A DNA stretch of 64,000 bases from Polyangiaceae bacterium (GCA_013214025.1 JABSRN010000003.1:1-64000), one strand, 5' to 3'; shown: positions 9,322 through 18,735, numbered from the stretch's first letter. Numbers and translations: made by a program. Notes: generated by a model from the sequence alone, not told the origin.

Positions 9322-10152
9322 CTAGTTTTCGGCGACGATGTATGCGACCCAGGCGGCCTCGTTCTCAACTTTTTTCCGAGGTCGGAATACGCCGGTGCCT
9401 TCGCCGTCGTCGTCCGCGTCTTCCCAGTACACCGTTGATTTCTTGAAGCCGGCTTCTGCGAGCAGCTCCTGGATCTCAAGTAGGGACCAAAAGCGCCACT
9501 CGTAGGTGAATGCCTTACGCATCTTGGTGCCGTCACGGAACTCGAAATGGATGTGATTCACGACGCTATTGTCGATAGGGTTGAAGCTGTCTTGATCCCA
9601 AACGTAGGTCGCTCCACCAGTGATGCGCCGCGGCTCTTCCATCGGCTGAATCGACTCATAACCACCGTAGGCATCGAGAACGAAGATGCCACCGGGCTTG
9701 ATAGTTGACCGCGAGCACTTGAAATAGGCGAGCATGTCTGGGCGATTTCGGAACGTCCAGTAGCTAAAGTTCATGCCGACTCCGACGTCGAACTTGCCCG
9801 GCACCTTCTTGCGTACGTCCTGGCTGTAGAGTTTGATTCGGCTGCCAGGCTCGTCGATCGCCTTCAGGTTGTGCTCTGTGCCCCAGTCGAGAGTCGCTTG
9901 ATCGAAGTCGATGCCGGAAGCGGTACGGTCTTTGTGGCTCTTGATCCATTCCCCACATAGAAAGGCGGTTCCGCAGAAGTCTTCGCGGATGCTCATTGGC
10001 TTCTTGCCGTTCAGCTTTTGGAAGACGCGGGTAACGAATTGGATCTCGCTTTCCGGATCCTGCACGGACAGCTGATACAGCTCGTGTTTGTCCGCTGTTT
10101 TGGCGGAGTACCGGGGCTTACTTTTCTTCGTCTTCTTCTTCCGCTGAGCCAC
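9322..10152 (-). CDS. SAM-dependent methyltransferase, class I
   Basis: About 276 residues. After a Lys-rich start (AQRKKKTKKSKPRYS) come a methyltransferase motif I-like segment (IREDFCGTAFLCGEWIK), an acidic loop (GIDFDQATLDWG), FDVGVGMNFSYWTF and LKPGG-like IKPGGIFVLDAYGG. The C-terminal part (YEWRFWSLLEIQELLAEAGF) is typical of small-molecule methyltransferases; the substrate is unknown. The GTG at 10152 is preferred because AGGAAGAG lies just upstream at good spacing; an ATG 13 codons earlier would swallow that ribosome-binding site. It stands alone between two intergenic gaps. Confidence 0.8.
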   Translation of the reverse strand: MAQRKKKTKKSKPRYSAKTADKHELYQLSVQDPESEIQFVTRVFQKLNGKKPMSIREDFCGTAFLCGEWIKSHKDRTASGIDFDQATLDWGTEHNLKAIDEPGSRIKLYSQDVRKKVPGKFDVGVGMNFSYWTFRNRPDMLAYFKCSRSTIKPGGIFVLDAYGGYESIQPMEEPRRITGGATYVWDQDSFNPIDNSVVNHIHFEFRDGTKMRKAFTYEWRFWSLLEIQELLAEAGFKKSTVYWEDADDDGEGTGVFRPRKKVENEAAWVAYIVAEN

Positions 10153-10272
10153 TGAATACTCTCTTCCTTGAAGATGGTGGGCGCCTGGCATAAATGCCCT
10201 CGCGCCTAGTCCTGGAGTCTGGGCCTTATTAACCTACTTTGCTCGAATTGAATCCCCTGAATGTGAGGAATC

Positions 10273-11751
10273 TTATCGGCATCGGACAGTCACTGCCTGA
10301 CTCAGCCAGTTTTCTGTGTAGGTCACAAGCAGCCCTCGCGGCAATATGGCCACGGACACATTGTAGAAGGTCTTGCCGGTAGCGAGGAGGGCACTTTGCA
10401 GAACGCTTCCACCGCTCTCTGTTCTGTCGCCTCTGCTGGGGACCACCGACGGGAGGCCTTTGACCGAGTCGGCCGCCTTGCCAGCGGTCGGCGGGATCTG
10501 GGACCGAGGTCCGGCCAATGTCATGAGCGCCAGCTCCTGTTCGGATTGTGGACCGGACGTCTGGGGACGGGCAAAAACCACGACATGTTCACCGCATAGC
10601 GTCCCGCTAGCGAGGGGAGCCGGGTCAACGCCGTTCTTGTAGTCGTAGTGATAGAGCTGTTCTACCCGACTGGCATCCGCTGCCAAGGCGAGAGCATGCA
10701 GGCCGAAAGTACTGATTCCGCGTTCTAAAGGAATCAGAGCCACGAGGTTGTCATGGCGGTCTAGAGAGGCCACCAGTTCGGTTTGTCGCTGGGACGGGCC
10801 CCCCACCCACAGCACCACGTCGTCGGATAGCTCGGGGTGACCTTTCGGAAAGCTGAGCCAGCGCGCGTGAACTGGCGTCATACCCCGACGTCCTTGGAAT
10901 GCGATGCTGAGAATGCCTCTCGAGAGGTTGGCCAGGCTAATATGCCGGCTGGCTGCTCCGTCCGGCGTCAAGACGTAACTGTCGTGGCCGTCGATCCAGA
11001 CGGCGACTTGCGGTTCTCCTTTCTCGCCCACCGCGCGTCGTACGTATCCGATAGTTGCCGGGCGAAGCGTCATACTCTTGGGGGAGGGAGGGGCTCCCGG
11101 ATTCGCTACGGAGCGAGACCCCTCGACAGGCGCCGAGACACGAGTCCCGTCTGCGGCGTCCCGGCGGAGTACTTCTATGGGACCCGTTGCGCCGGATATC
11201 GGGAAGTGACGTCGGCGCAGTTCTCCGTCCCGAATATAATATACGTAGTCGCGGTAAAGCGCCGGGCCGTGCCCGATGGGAAAACGTCCAGCGCGTCGGG
11301 TCACCTTGCCTATCGAGGTCTTCTTTGGCGAGGCGCTAACGGGGAGCTTGCCCAGCTTGGCGAGATAGACGTTTTGATCTTTGTTGATCATTACGACTCC
11401 CCGCTCCGTTGCCGTGATGGAAGCCGCGACCGCGAACTTTGTTGGCTCGTCGACTACCCAGTCAGGGGTGACCACCCCCGCTCCCGGTCCGGCGTCTCCC
11501 GGAACTGCGGGGGGAGGCAGTTCAATGCCCAAGGGCGTTGGCGTTGCGACAGACGCGAAGGGGTTGTAGGATTTGGCGGAGGGGGACGGGATGGCCGCAG
11601 AGGCACCGGGTGTGGCGGACGCTGCTGGGGACTGGCCGCCGGCGGAAGCCGCGCCGGGAGCGCTCGGCTTGGATTCGCAGCCCACAGAGAGAAGCACCAG
11701 CCAGGCGACCCTGAGCCTGGGACAGCGAAAATCGAGGCGCAAGTCTATCAT
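10273..11751 (-). CDS. Lipoprotein with beta-propeller-like body
   Basis: About 492 residues. From the ATG at 11751 the protein has a basic start, a hydrophobic stretch and a lipobox (LLSVGC), then a Ser/Pro/Ala-rich linker of about 60 residues that should place the body away from the membrane. The body holds repeated beta-type segments (ATERGVVMINKDQNVYLAKLG, GPALYRDYVYYIRDGELRRR, SYVLTPDGAASRHI, DDVVLWVGGPS) that look like a beta-propeller, but no catalytic motif was found. Function unknown. An earlier start at 11871 would put 40 residues before the signal peptide and is unlikely. Confidence 0.7.
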   Translation of the reverse strand: MIDLRLDFRCPRLRVAWLVLLSVGCESKPSAPGAASAGGQSPAASATPGASAAIPSPSAKSYNPFASVATPTPLGIELPPPAVPGDAGPGAGVVTPDWVVDEPTKFAVAASITATERGVVMINKDQNVYLAKLGKLPVSASPKKTSIGKVTRRAGRFPIGHGPALYRDYVYYIRDGELRRRHFPISGATGPIEVLRRDAADGTRVSAPVEGSRSVANPGAPPSPKSMTLRPATIGYVRRAVGEKGEPQVAVWIDGHDSYVLTPDGAASRHISLANLSRGILSIAFQGRRGMTPVHARWLSFPKGHPELSDDVVLWVGGPSQRQTELVASLDRHDNLVALIPLERGISTFGLHALALAADASRVEQLYHYDYKNGVDPAPLASGTLCGEHVVVFARPQTSGPQSEQELALMTLAGPRSQIPPTAGKAADSVKGLPSVVPSRGDRTESGGSVLQSALLATGKTFYNVSVAILPRGLLVTYTENWLSQAVTVRCR

Positions 11752-12512
11752 CCGGGAGCTCGACGGACCCTGAGGCCAGGGGTCGTGTCTATCACACTTC
11801 AGGCTGGACGCGCCCGTGTTCATCGCTGGGGGAGGGCACTCGGATGCTGCAGGGGCGAGGGCTGCGTCCATGATCTAGAAAAAAAAGTACTTCCCGGGAG
11901 CGGGCGTTGCCGCACCCGGACGGCCCCTGCCGGGCGTGAGCGAAAGCTTCCTCCTCGCTAAGTTACTGGGAGCCTTGGCTGACGCCTTGCATATGTTGAG
12001 CGGCATGGGCACAACGCCGACTCGGAGCTGCTGGCCGTTGCCCAGGAAATGCCCACGCGGACGGCCGTCCGATCCGAACATCGGCTTTCCCGTCCACTTG
12101 GGAGCTCTCAGGGGCGCGCGCATCGGCGGTGCTTCGCTACTGCGTAGAAATTCGGGAGATCGGTCCGAGACTGCTTTATATTGGTGGCTATGCTCACGCA
12201 ATCGGCCGATTGCCACCAACAAGACCCCAGAGGGGCGCGCAAAAATCCGTCGGGTTGAGTTCGTATTCGAACACGACCCGCGGTTGAAGAAGTTGGCGAG
12301 TACCGAGGGCTTAGATTTGCCCTTTGCTGGTTGGGATCCGGTCCTGATCGCTCACAAGAAAAAGACAGCGATACTGTGCTCCCAAAGGTGCTGAGCGCAA
12401 TCCGACTCCTCTGGGCCCTCCCCAGCCGCCCGAGTTTCAGTAAATAGCTGATTCTGTTGGCGGGCAGGTCGGGCTGGATGTGTTGCCGTGATTGGCTACA
12501 CTGCGGAGCACG
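11752..12512. other. 760-base gap, no supported gene
   Basis: This region lies between two divergent lipoprotein genes. Both strands hold open frames of 110-150 codons, but none shows a signal peptide, a familiar motif or a good ribosome-binding site, and they overlap one another in antisense. An A-rich run at 11878-11886 followed by GC-rich inverted segments (CCGGGAGCGGGC ... GCCCCTGCCGGGC) could fold. It is probably promoter and spacer sequence, possibly with an old decayed gene. Confidence 0.4.
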
Positions 12513-13889
12513 ATGCGACGCGCCACTCTGAGACCACTCCGCGCTCTGCCCGTGGGTAGCTTTCCGTGGAGTGGTCATGAGCTATGGACGGCCTGGGTCT
12601 GCCTGGTCTGCTTGGCCTGCGTTCCTGATGAATCGGTGCCGGTGGACGAGCTGGATCGAGCGCGAAGGGTCAGCTGCGGTGAGTCTCGTGAATGTAGCGT
12701 GTCCGTGTACGAAGCGCCGGCGAGGCTGAGCGAGCACAGCGCCACATTTCTACCGAATCGCGGGCAGATGCTCATCTTCGGGGGATCCGGTGCGGTGTCT
12801 GAGAATTGTAGCGCGGCGGCGCCGGCCTACACCGACGCTGTTTGGATATATGACGAGCACTGCGATGCTTGGACGCGACTTTTGGGAGAGTCCCCCAGCG
12901 CGCGCGGGCGGCACTCGGCTGCGTCCGCAAGAGAAGCGGTGTGGATGTTCGGCGGTAGATTTCGGGAGCGGGATTCTACCGGACCGTACGTTCTTCACAA
13001 CGATCTGTGGCGCTTTGATGCCGAGACGCAGGAGTGGGAGCTAATCAACTCTGAGGGCGACATGCCACCGCCACGGGCGGGCGGCTCCATGTTGGCAGAC
13101 GTCGAGGCCGGGGTGCTGTGGCTCGTGGGAGGCGACTCTGCGACGGAGGGCACGCAGTATGCTCCTCTCTCGGATGTCTGGAGCTTCGAGATCGCGTCTC
13201 GACGCTGGCGATCTCACCCGCTTCGTCGGTCCGGACCGCTCTCGGTACTGTCGGGCGCCCTCCTCGACGCGAGCCGACGACGAATCGTGCTGTTTGGTGG
13301 GGCACCGCGAGATGCGTTTCAACTTGATGTTAGCTATTCGTCGGATTTGGACTTTTTCGATCTCGGCCCCGTCGGCGAACCGCCCGACGAGCTGCTGCTG
13401 GTGCCTCTTGTTGCCGCATCGAGCGCTGGGCCGAGCGGTAGATTCGCATCAACCTTTGAACACCTGCAAGCTTCGGATCGCTACGTTGTCTTTGGTGGCC
13501 ACGACGACACAGAAATAGGTAACCGAAACGATCTTTGGACATTCGAACTTCAGTCAAGTGTTTGGGAGCCCCAGGCGCTGGGCGATATTTTTCAGAATGC
13601 TCCGGTTGGACTCTGTGACTTTCCGGCGGATTTTGTGGCAGTGGATATGAGCCAGCCTGAGAGGCGTAGTTTTCACAGTTTTGCGTGGTCGGAGAGCTGC
13701 CAACGGGGTCTGCTGTTTGGGGGAAAAACTGATTGCGGCGCGGTGGACGACCTCTGGCGGTTTAGCCCAGCACTTATGTCGAACGATGCCGGCGGCGGCT
13801 GGGAACGGCTGGCAGCCGCCGAAGAGGGTGAAGTGTGCGTTCGCACCCACCCGGATGACCCCCTTCGTTGTTCGGAGCTGTGCAATTAG
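12513..13889 (+). CDS. Kelch-repeat lipoprotein
   Basis: About 458 residues. The N-terminus has a long basic lead, a hydrophobic core and a lipobox-like CLVCLAC. At least five Kelch-type beta blades follow, each with a Gly-Gly doublet and a downstream Trp: MLIFGGSGAV ... DAWTRLLG; VWMFGGRFRE ... LWRFDAETQEWEL; LWLVGGDSATE ... VWSFEIASRRW; IVLFGGAPRD; YVVFGGHDDTE ... LWTFELQSSVWEP; GLLFGGKTDCG. Kelch propellers usually bind proteins or sugars; the partner is unknown. The ATG at 12513 is preferred over a TTG seven codons upstream. It is a single gene with its own promoter region. Confidence 0.85.
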   Translation: MRRATLRPLRALPVGSFPWSGHELWTAWVCLVCLACVPDESVPVDELDRARRVSCGESRECSVSVYEAPARLSEHSATFLPNRGQMLIFGGSGAVSENCSAAAPAYTDAVWIYDEHCDAWTRLLGESPSARGRHSAASAREAVWMFGGRFRERDSTGPYVLHNDLWRFDAETQEWELINSEGDMPPPRAGGSMLADVEAGVLWLVGGDSATEGTQYAPLSDVWSFEIASRRWRSHPLRRSGPLSVLSGALLDASRRRIVLFGGAPRDAFQLDVSYSSDLDFFDLGPVGEPPDELLLVPLVAASSAGPSGRFASTFEHLQASDRYVVFGGHDDTEIGNRNDLWTFELQSSVWEPQALGDIFQNAPVGLCDFPADFVAVDMSQPERRSFHSFAWSESCQRGLLFGGKTDCGAVDDLWRFSPALMSNDAGGGWERLAAAEEGEVCVRTHPDDPLRCSELCN

Positions 13890-14008
13890 GCTTCAGCTTC
13901 ACGCCACCGAGCTTCAGCTAAGCATCATGGTCGCGGGGCGGGGCGAGGAAGAGCTTGCGTTCACCGTTGTGCCGCGCGACCCTGAACTATCTAAGTTAGG
14001 GGAATTCG

Positions 14009-15598
14009 ATGCGTCTCTTCTTTGGACGAAAGAAAAAGGATAGCACAGAGTCGCGGCGCGGTTCCCGATCGACCAAACAGATAGAACGGGATCTTCGCAA
14101 TCACCGTGAGGCTGGTCAAAAAGCTATCTCCAAGGGGAAATTCGAGGCAGCGAAGGATGAGTATATCGCCCTCACTCGACTAGAACCGAATGATCCGGAG
14201 TGGCAGAGAAAGTTGGCGGATTGTTACCGTCGGCTTGGCCGAAGAGTGGATGAGCTCAACGCCTTGTGCCGTACGGCCACCTTGTATTCTGAAACCGGCT
14301 ATCTGTTGAAGGCGGTGGCCATGTGCAAGATGGCACTGGTGATCGATCCCGAGCATGTGGCGACGCAGAAAAAGATGGCGGAGTTGCATGGCAAGGGCCA
14401 AGCCTCGCCCACAGCCCTTCCCCTCATGCCGGCTCCTAGGCCGCGGTCGGAAAAGCCCAACGCTCTCGGCGGAGGTGTCGCGTCGTCAGATGGTTCTGGC
14501 GAAGCTTCGTCATCGGCATTGCCCGTTGCGGAACCACTTGGGACTGAGCGCGCCAGAGTCGCCCCGTCTATTTCTCCGGGAGCTCCGCTCGCGAGCGTTG
14601 AGTTAGGTTCGTTGGTTGGTAGTTCCCCTCTGGCATCGGATGCGGATTCATCGCAGCAAGATGTCGGAGCAGTGGAAATATTATTGGATGCGGAAGTGCT
14701 TTCAGAGCCGCCGCCGACGGAAGAGGAGACAGAAGCGGACCGCATATCGGCGGCCATCGCAGCCGCCATCGAGCGGACGCCGTTGCTAAGTGATCTCAAC
14801 AATAAAACCCTCATGGCGCTGATTGCCAAGTTGCGACTCGTCGAGTTGGAGCCTGGCGCCGTGCTCTTCGAGCAAGGCGACCCCGCGGATTCGATGTACG
14901 TCGTGGTCGAGGGAGAGGTCATTGCTTCGGTTTCTGGCTTGCCGCCCGTAGAGCTAGCTCGGCTGGGTGGGGGAGAGTTTTTCGGTGAGATCGGTCTCTT
15001 GGCGGAACAACCTAGGCAGGCCACAATCACTGCCGCGTCGGCAACTCAGCTACTAGTGTTCGACCGGAGTATCCTCAACGAACTAGGGGCGAGTGAGCCG
15101 GAGTTCTTGAAGATACTTCTTCGCTTCGTTCGCGAACGATTGGTGGCATCAATCGTTCGCACGAGTCCGCTCTTTGCCCCCTTCGGTGGAGCGGAGCTGG
15201 ACGACTTGACTCGGCGATTCAAGTTCTTGGAGGTGCAACCCGAGAGCTGCATGATCGCTCAAGGCGGGCCCGCGGACGGAGTCTTTGTCCTTCTGACCGG
15301 AGCTGCGAAAGTTGTCCAAGAAGAAGGTGGGGATCAGCGACAGTTGGGCAAACTGGTTCCAGGCGATGTGTTCGGTGAGATGTCACTTCTCAACCATGAA
15401 GACGCCATCGCGGGGGTCTGGACGACGGAAAAGTGCTTCGTGTTGGAATTGCCGGCGAACGACTTTCGCCAAATCATCATGATTCATCCGGCCGTGTTGG
15501 CATTTGTTAGCGGGCTCGCCCACGAGCGAGAACAGAAAAATGCAGGCGTATCAGCTGGTAGTGGCTTATTTCAGGACGAGAGAGTGTCGTTCCTCTAG
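14009..15598 (+). CDS. TPR protein with two cyclic-nucleotide-binding domains
   Basis: 529 residues, cytoplasmic. After a basic start (MRLFFGRKKKDS) come TPR helices (residues about 30-130: AGQKAISKGKFEAAKDEY, WQRKLADCYRRLGR, AVAMCKMALVIDPEH), a Ser/Pro/Ala linker (about 135-245), then two cNMP-binding folds in tandem. The first has VLFEQGDPADSMYVVVEGEV and GGGEFFGEIGLLAEQPRQATITA, close to the classic phosphate-binding cassette (FGE..LL...R.A). The second has GDVFGEMSLLNHEDAIAGV, where the ligand-binding Arg is missing, so it may not bind nucleotide. Such proteins occur in myxobacteria without known roles. It lies tail to tail with the fossil flgK and is undamaged. Confidence 0.85.
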   Translation: MRLFFGRKKKDSTESRRGSRSTKQIERDLRNHREAGQKAISKGKFEAAKDEYIALTRLEPNDPEWQRKLADCYRRLGRRVDELNALCRTATLYSETGYLLKAVAMCKMALVIDPEHVATQKKMAELHGKGQASPTALPLMPAPRPRSEKPNALGGGVASSDGSGEASSSALPVAEPLGTERARVAPSISPGAPLASVELGSLVGSSPLASDADSSQQDVGAVEILLDAEVLSEPPPTEEETEADRISAAIAAAIERTPLLSDLNNKTLMALIAKLRLVELEPGAVLFEQGDPADSMYVVVEGEVIASVSGLPPVELARLGGGEFFGEIGLLAEQPRQATITAASATQLLVFDRSILNELGASEPEFLKILLRFVRERLVASIVRTSPLFAPFGGAELDDLTRRFKFLEVQPESCMIAQGGPADGVFVLLTGAAKVVQEEGGDQRQLGKLVPGDVFGEMSLLNHEDAIAGVWTTEKCFVLELPANDFRQIIMIHPAVLAFVSGLAHEREQKNAGVSAGSGLFQDERVSFL

Positions 15599-15701
15599 TC
15601 GGCAGGAGAGGCTGGCTCAGTCTATCGACCGGGCGCAACGAAACCCCCACGCGGCACGCAAACAAGTGCGAGCACGGGCCATCGCGGGCGGCTTGCCCCG
15701 G

Positions 15702-15726
15702 CCGAGGCCTGTAAGAAGGGCCTCGG
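15702..15726. terminator. Hairpin between converging genes
   Basis: Perfect 8-base arms CCGAGGCC and GGCCTCGG with a nine-base loop, placed between the cNMP protein gene and the converging flgK remnant. There is no T-run on either side, so a bidirectional terminator is only a guess. Confidence 0.35.
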
Positions 15727-15849
15727 CTTCGCGGTAAACTCGAGCGCCAAGAGGGAGCCGAATTCGGGGACGCGGAGGTCGGTTGAATCGTTGCAATGTT
15801 CGATGCACCACGGTGCTCATCTGGCCTCCGACTCGGACGTGTTTCTCGC

Positions 15850-16809
15850 TGCGCCTGTGTGACGCCGTCTAGGCCAAAGCCGGCGGCGTCACCGGGCGTC
15901 GAACGCCGTGGCGATGTCGAACACGAGCTGGTCCAGTTGGGTGTTCACTGCCGGGAGGTAGACGTCCCGAGTTTCCACAGGTCCCCCTAAAGAGCCGCCT
16001 CCGAGCAAGTTCGTCATGTTGCCCGCGGCTTCATTGGACCGTGAGGGCAAAGTTCGGATATTGCCGTTGCTATCCAGGTCTACCGCTAAGTCGCGGTAGT
16101 TTTCGCTCTCGATCAGCGTGGTGCCCGCGCCTTGCACGACCGGCTGCCCTGACTCAGTGATGCACCTTCGAATATCGATGAGCTTCGAGAGATTGGTCAG
16201 CAAACTGTCGCGTCTGTCTTTTAGATCAGCGGCGTCGGAACCGCCTGCTTCCGCCACCTGGATCCTTCGGTTTAGCGAGGTAACTTCCGCCGACTGTTCA
16301 TTTCCGTGGCGCACCAATGAGCGAGCCTTGTCATGCTCGTCCTGGCGGAATACTTCGAGTTCTCGCGGGGTCTCTCGCGCACGCTGGGTGAACTCTTCGG
16401 CGCGTTGCAATACTGTGGAGCGAGTGGTGGGTTCGTTGGGGTTTGCAGATAACTCCGAAAAGGAAGCGAACAAGGAATCGATATTTGCGCCGATGCCCGC
16501 GCCTGCAACGTCGTTGAAGAGCGCCTCTACGACGGTCAGGTTTGTGTTTCGTTCCTCGGCCGCGAAGGAAAGCACCATAGCGGTGTTGAGTCGCCGCTCG
16601 GCGTAGATATCGGCGATGCGGTGGAGTCCGGCGACGTTGATGCTCTCGTAGCTGGGCCCGTTGTGGACGCGCGTTTCCAAGTCGGCGCTCCGGCGCACAT
16701 AGCCATCCGTGTTGAGATTCGTGACGTTCTGCCCCGCGACATTCAAGCCGAAAGACTGGGCCGCGAGGGCATTTTTCGCGGTGTTGAGCAGGTCGTTGAG
16801 ACTCGCCAT
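15850..16809 (-). pseudogene. flgK: flgK remnant (hook-associated protein 1)
   Basis: FlgK joins the flagellar hook to the filament. The open part (306 codons) carries the rod/hook N-terminal signature (ALAAQSFGLNVAGQNVTNLNTDGY), the LNRRIQVAEAGGSDAADLKDRRD segment, and VNTQLDQLVFDIATAFDAR. It then stops where the family continues. Directly after the stop another frame reads AAGFGLDGVT, the usual FlgK continuation (HAAGFGLDG), so one indel truncated the gene; the rest of the C-terminal D0/D1 part is not recognisable. FlgK is normally 450-600 residues and needs both ends, so this copy should be non-functional. It follows flgN by four bases. Confidence 0.85.
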
Positions 16810-16812
16810 TCG

Positions 16813-17172
16813 CTAGATCCGAAAGTTCACTCGCAGCGGTGCTAGCGATGCGTTCTTCAGCTCTTGGATTTGGATTAGTTCGCGAACTAGGGAAAGCAGT
16901 CCGGTGAGGCAAGAGCGAGCATGAACCAGTAGTAACTGGTTGGTCAGCGCGCCGGCCCGCATGCGTTGGAGTTCGCTGTAATCAGCCGCCGTGGGCTTTT
17001 CTCGTTCGCACAAGGCCTTCAGTTGTGCATCGAGCTCAAGCTTGCGCGTGGTCGCGAACTCGATGCGGTCGAGATCGAGTCTGCGGAGCGCGTCGCGCTC
17101 CTGAGCCAGAAGCGCGTTGAACTCTGAGAGTATGGACCTACAGTTTCGCTTGATATTCTGTTTTGGTACCAA
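16813..17172 (-). CDS. flgN: FlgN-like flagellar export chaperone, start possibly damaged
   Basis: A small helical protein between flgM and flgK, the standard place for FlgN, the chaperone of FlgK and FlgL. The helix ILSEFNALLAQERDALRRLD with QLKALCEREKPTAADYSELQ fits FlgN in length and heptad pattern, and the C-terminal helices are present. The start is uncertain: a good ATG (MAIGTKTEYQAKL) upstream runs into a stop, and the open frame begins only at an alternative codon (TTG at 17172). The N-terminus may thus be frameshifted. Assignment rests mainly on position, since FlgN is weakly conserved. Confidence 0.6.
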   Translation of the reverse strand: MVPKQNIKRNCRSILSEFNALLAQERDALRRLDLDRIEFATTRKLELDAQLKALCEREKPTAADYSELQRMRAGALTNQLLLVHARSCLTGLLSLVRELIQIQELKNASLAPLRVNFRI

Positions 17173-17186
17173 TTGCCATCGTCGAC

Positions 17187-17479
17187 TTACTCCCCAGCAG
17201 CGGGCACCATCTTCTCGGCGACCACGTGGGCGTCGATCCGGAGGGTGCCTTCGTTGATCGCGGCTCGAATTGCCTCGATTTTCTGCGTGTTGGCGTCGTT
17301 TGAACTCGCTGCACTAGCGAGTTGACGAGGTTCTGCCGATATCGTGACCTTCGCCGCTTTCGGCGGTCTGAGCATTCCCCGAGCCGTTTCCCTCGACGCG
17401 CCTGTTGGGTTGGCCTCACCGGTGTGATAGCCGCCCTCTGGTAGGCGTCGATTGCGGGATTTCTGGTAATTCCCTTCAG
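17187..17479 (-). pseudogene. flgM: flgM remnant (anti-sigma-28)
   Basis: FlgM binds the flagellar sigma factor FliA until the hook is finished. The C-terminal sigma-binding helix is clear (TQKIEAIRAAINEGTLRIDA, then HVVAEKMV), and the preceding KAAKVTISAEPRQLASAAS fits the linker. The N-terminal half lies in another frame: ITRNPAIDAYQRAAITPVRP, a typical FlgM beginning, followed by a frameshift near 17380-17400. No ATG remains in front of that piece. A short product from an ATG at 17375 (MLRPPKAAK) could still carry the sigma-binding helix, so partial anti-sigma activity is possible. This matters because fliA itself is intact. Confidence 0.7.
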
Positions 17480-17689
17480 GGGTCTCGTTTCTCCGTCGTG
17501 GGGAGGTGGGGAGGTGGGGGGAGATGCGGGGCATCTTGTTGGTCTGAACGGCTACTCGTCGTGACCCTTGAATTTTTAATTGAGAATTTTTGGCGCGCCG
17601 TTGAGGTCAGCGCCGGCTGAGTGCTCGCAAGTATCGAACTACGAAGGGTTTTCGCAGCCGTCATGTGGGTCCTGGCTGGTCGGCACAGT

Positions 17690-17931
17690 TTGGAGTTTTT
17701 TCCATGAAGGCCTTCAGAACGATTTCCGCGAGGCCGGCCACGAGCATCGCGCCACAAATCTTGGAGCTCGCCCCGCCGTCTCCAGTAAGCGATGTGCTCT
17801 TCTCAAGGGGGGGCTAGGAGCTGGCGGAGAAAGATCGCTTCGAATTGTTGGGCCGCCTGTTCAATTTTGGAACGCTCGGTGGGCAGCTCTGCCACCGGAA
17901 TGGACACTGGGGCGGGCGGAAGGGCAGTCAC
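17690..17931 (-). pseudogene. flgJ: flgJ remnant (rod-binding protein)
   Basis: The GTG at 17931 overlaps the original flgI stop (GTGA). The product reads VTALPPAPVSIPVAELPTE then IEQAAQQFEAIFLRQLLAPP and stops. The AARQFEA.FLRQLL helix is the FlgJ rod-binding signature. In the next frame the family pattern continues as LEKSTSLTGDGGASSKICGA and MLVAGLAEIVLKAFM. The frame break falls in a run of seven C bases at about 17808, so it is either a homopolymer indel mutation or a read error. FlgJ lacks the muramidase domain here, as in many deltaproteobacteria. Confidence 0.75.
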
Positions 17932-18645
17932 TGGATAATCACTTTGGCGCGTAGCGCGCCTGCTGTGTGTAAAGTGGCAAGATGCTGGCCAGCTCCCTCG
18001 GGCTGACTCCGAACACGGAGAGCGCTTGGGCGACATCTGCTAGCGAGATCGCCCCGTCGACGTACGTTAGTGCGGGCGCGGATTCGGCTGACTCGACATT
18101 TGTATCGGCGACCACCGTCGTGTCGCCACTGGCTAGGGCGTTCGGCTGAGCGACATGAGCTGTCTCGCGGACGCTGATGGTGATTCCGCCTTGGGAGAGG
18201 GCGACGGGCAACAACGGTACGTTGCCGTCCGCGGCGATGATTCCGGTGCGCTCGTTGATGATCACTTTCGCCAAGAGGTCTGGCGTGACCTCGATACTAC
18301 TGATTCGCGCGAGCAACGCGACGGGGTTCTTCGCGAACTTCTTGGTCGGTTTTATGCTGGCCGTCCTGCCGTCCAGCGTAACGCCGCCGCGAAGGGATCG
18401 AGCGTTCCCGATAGATGAAACCGTGACATCCAGGCGTGCTCCCGAGCGAAGGGGGGCACGGTAGCGGTGATCAGCACGGCGGCTATGTTGCGGAGCCTGA
18501 GCTAGCGTTGATCGATCTGTACGCCTAGACGACGGAGAAGTGCTCTCAGGGATTGTATGGCGAAGGGGGCCTGCATGTCATCGCCGGTACCGTCAAGACC
18601 GGTCACAACGCCGTCGCCGACCAACTGGTTGTCCCGGAAATATAG
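17928..18645 (-). pseudogene. flgI: flgI remnant (P-ring protein) with internal deletion
   Basis: FlgI forms the periplasmic P ring. Recognisable pieces, in order: [20 protein letters not shown] and [16 protein letters not shown] (N-terminal), a stop, LRNIAAVLITATVPPFAR, a frame change, RLDVTVSSIGNARSLRGG, then a jump to ARISSIEVTPDLLAKVIINE and the C-terminal domain (ITISVRETAHVAQPNALASG, LTYVDGAISLADVAQALSVF, GVSPRELASIL). About 150 family residues between the SLRGG and ARI..IEV motifs are missing. A last frame change moves the native ending (TAGALRAKVIIQ) out of frame. Signal peptide and first residues are also gone, because the remnant starts directly at the flgH fragment. Confidence 0.85.
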
Positions 18646-18735
18646 AGGTGGTACTCCTCTTTGTTGATCATCACCATCTTAGTGCCTTCAACAAAGAGAT
18701 ATCCAATCGAGCCGTCGTGGTGAACGGTCCACCCG
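18638..18735 (-). pseudogene. flgH: flgH C-terminal fragment (L-ring protein)
   Basis: Only about 30 codons remain: [20 protein letters not shown] then EYHLYISG. This matches the highly conserved FlgH stretch NG.L.V.G.K.V.IN.EE.....SG. It passes directly, with a frame change, into the flgI N-terminal segment (RDNQLVGDG), so the end of flgH and the start of flgI have been deleted and joined. The bases upstream (about 18736-18897) hold no clear flagellar motif, except LKPGVTLRSIRPSRGITI, which might come from flgA. Confidence 0.7.

Noticed and set aside
10837-11961. 374-codon plus-strand open frame opposite the propeller-like lipoprotein gene
   Set aside because: No motif, Arg/Gly-rich, and fully antisense to a gene with a convincing lipobox.
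11936-12394. 152-codon plus-strand and 115-codon minus-strand frames in the 760-base gap
   Set aside because: They overlap in antisense and neither has a motif, signal or good start.
14299-15030. 243-codon minus-strand open frame inside the cNMP/TPR gene
   Set aside because: Ser/Pro-rich antisense shadow of the linker region, with no start signal or motif.
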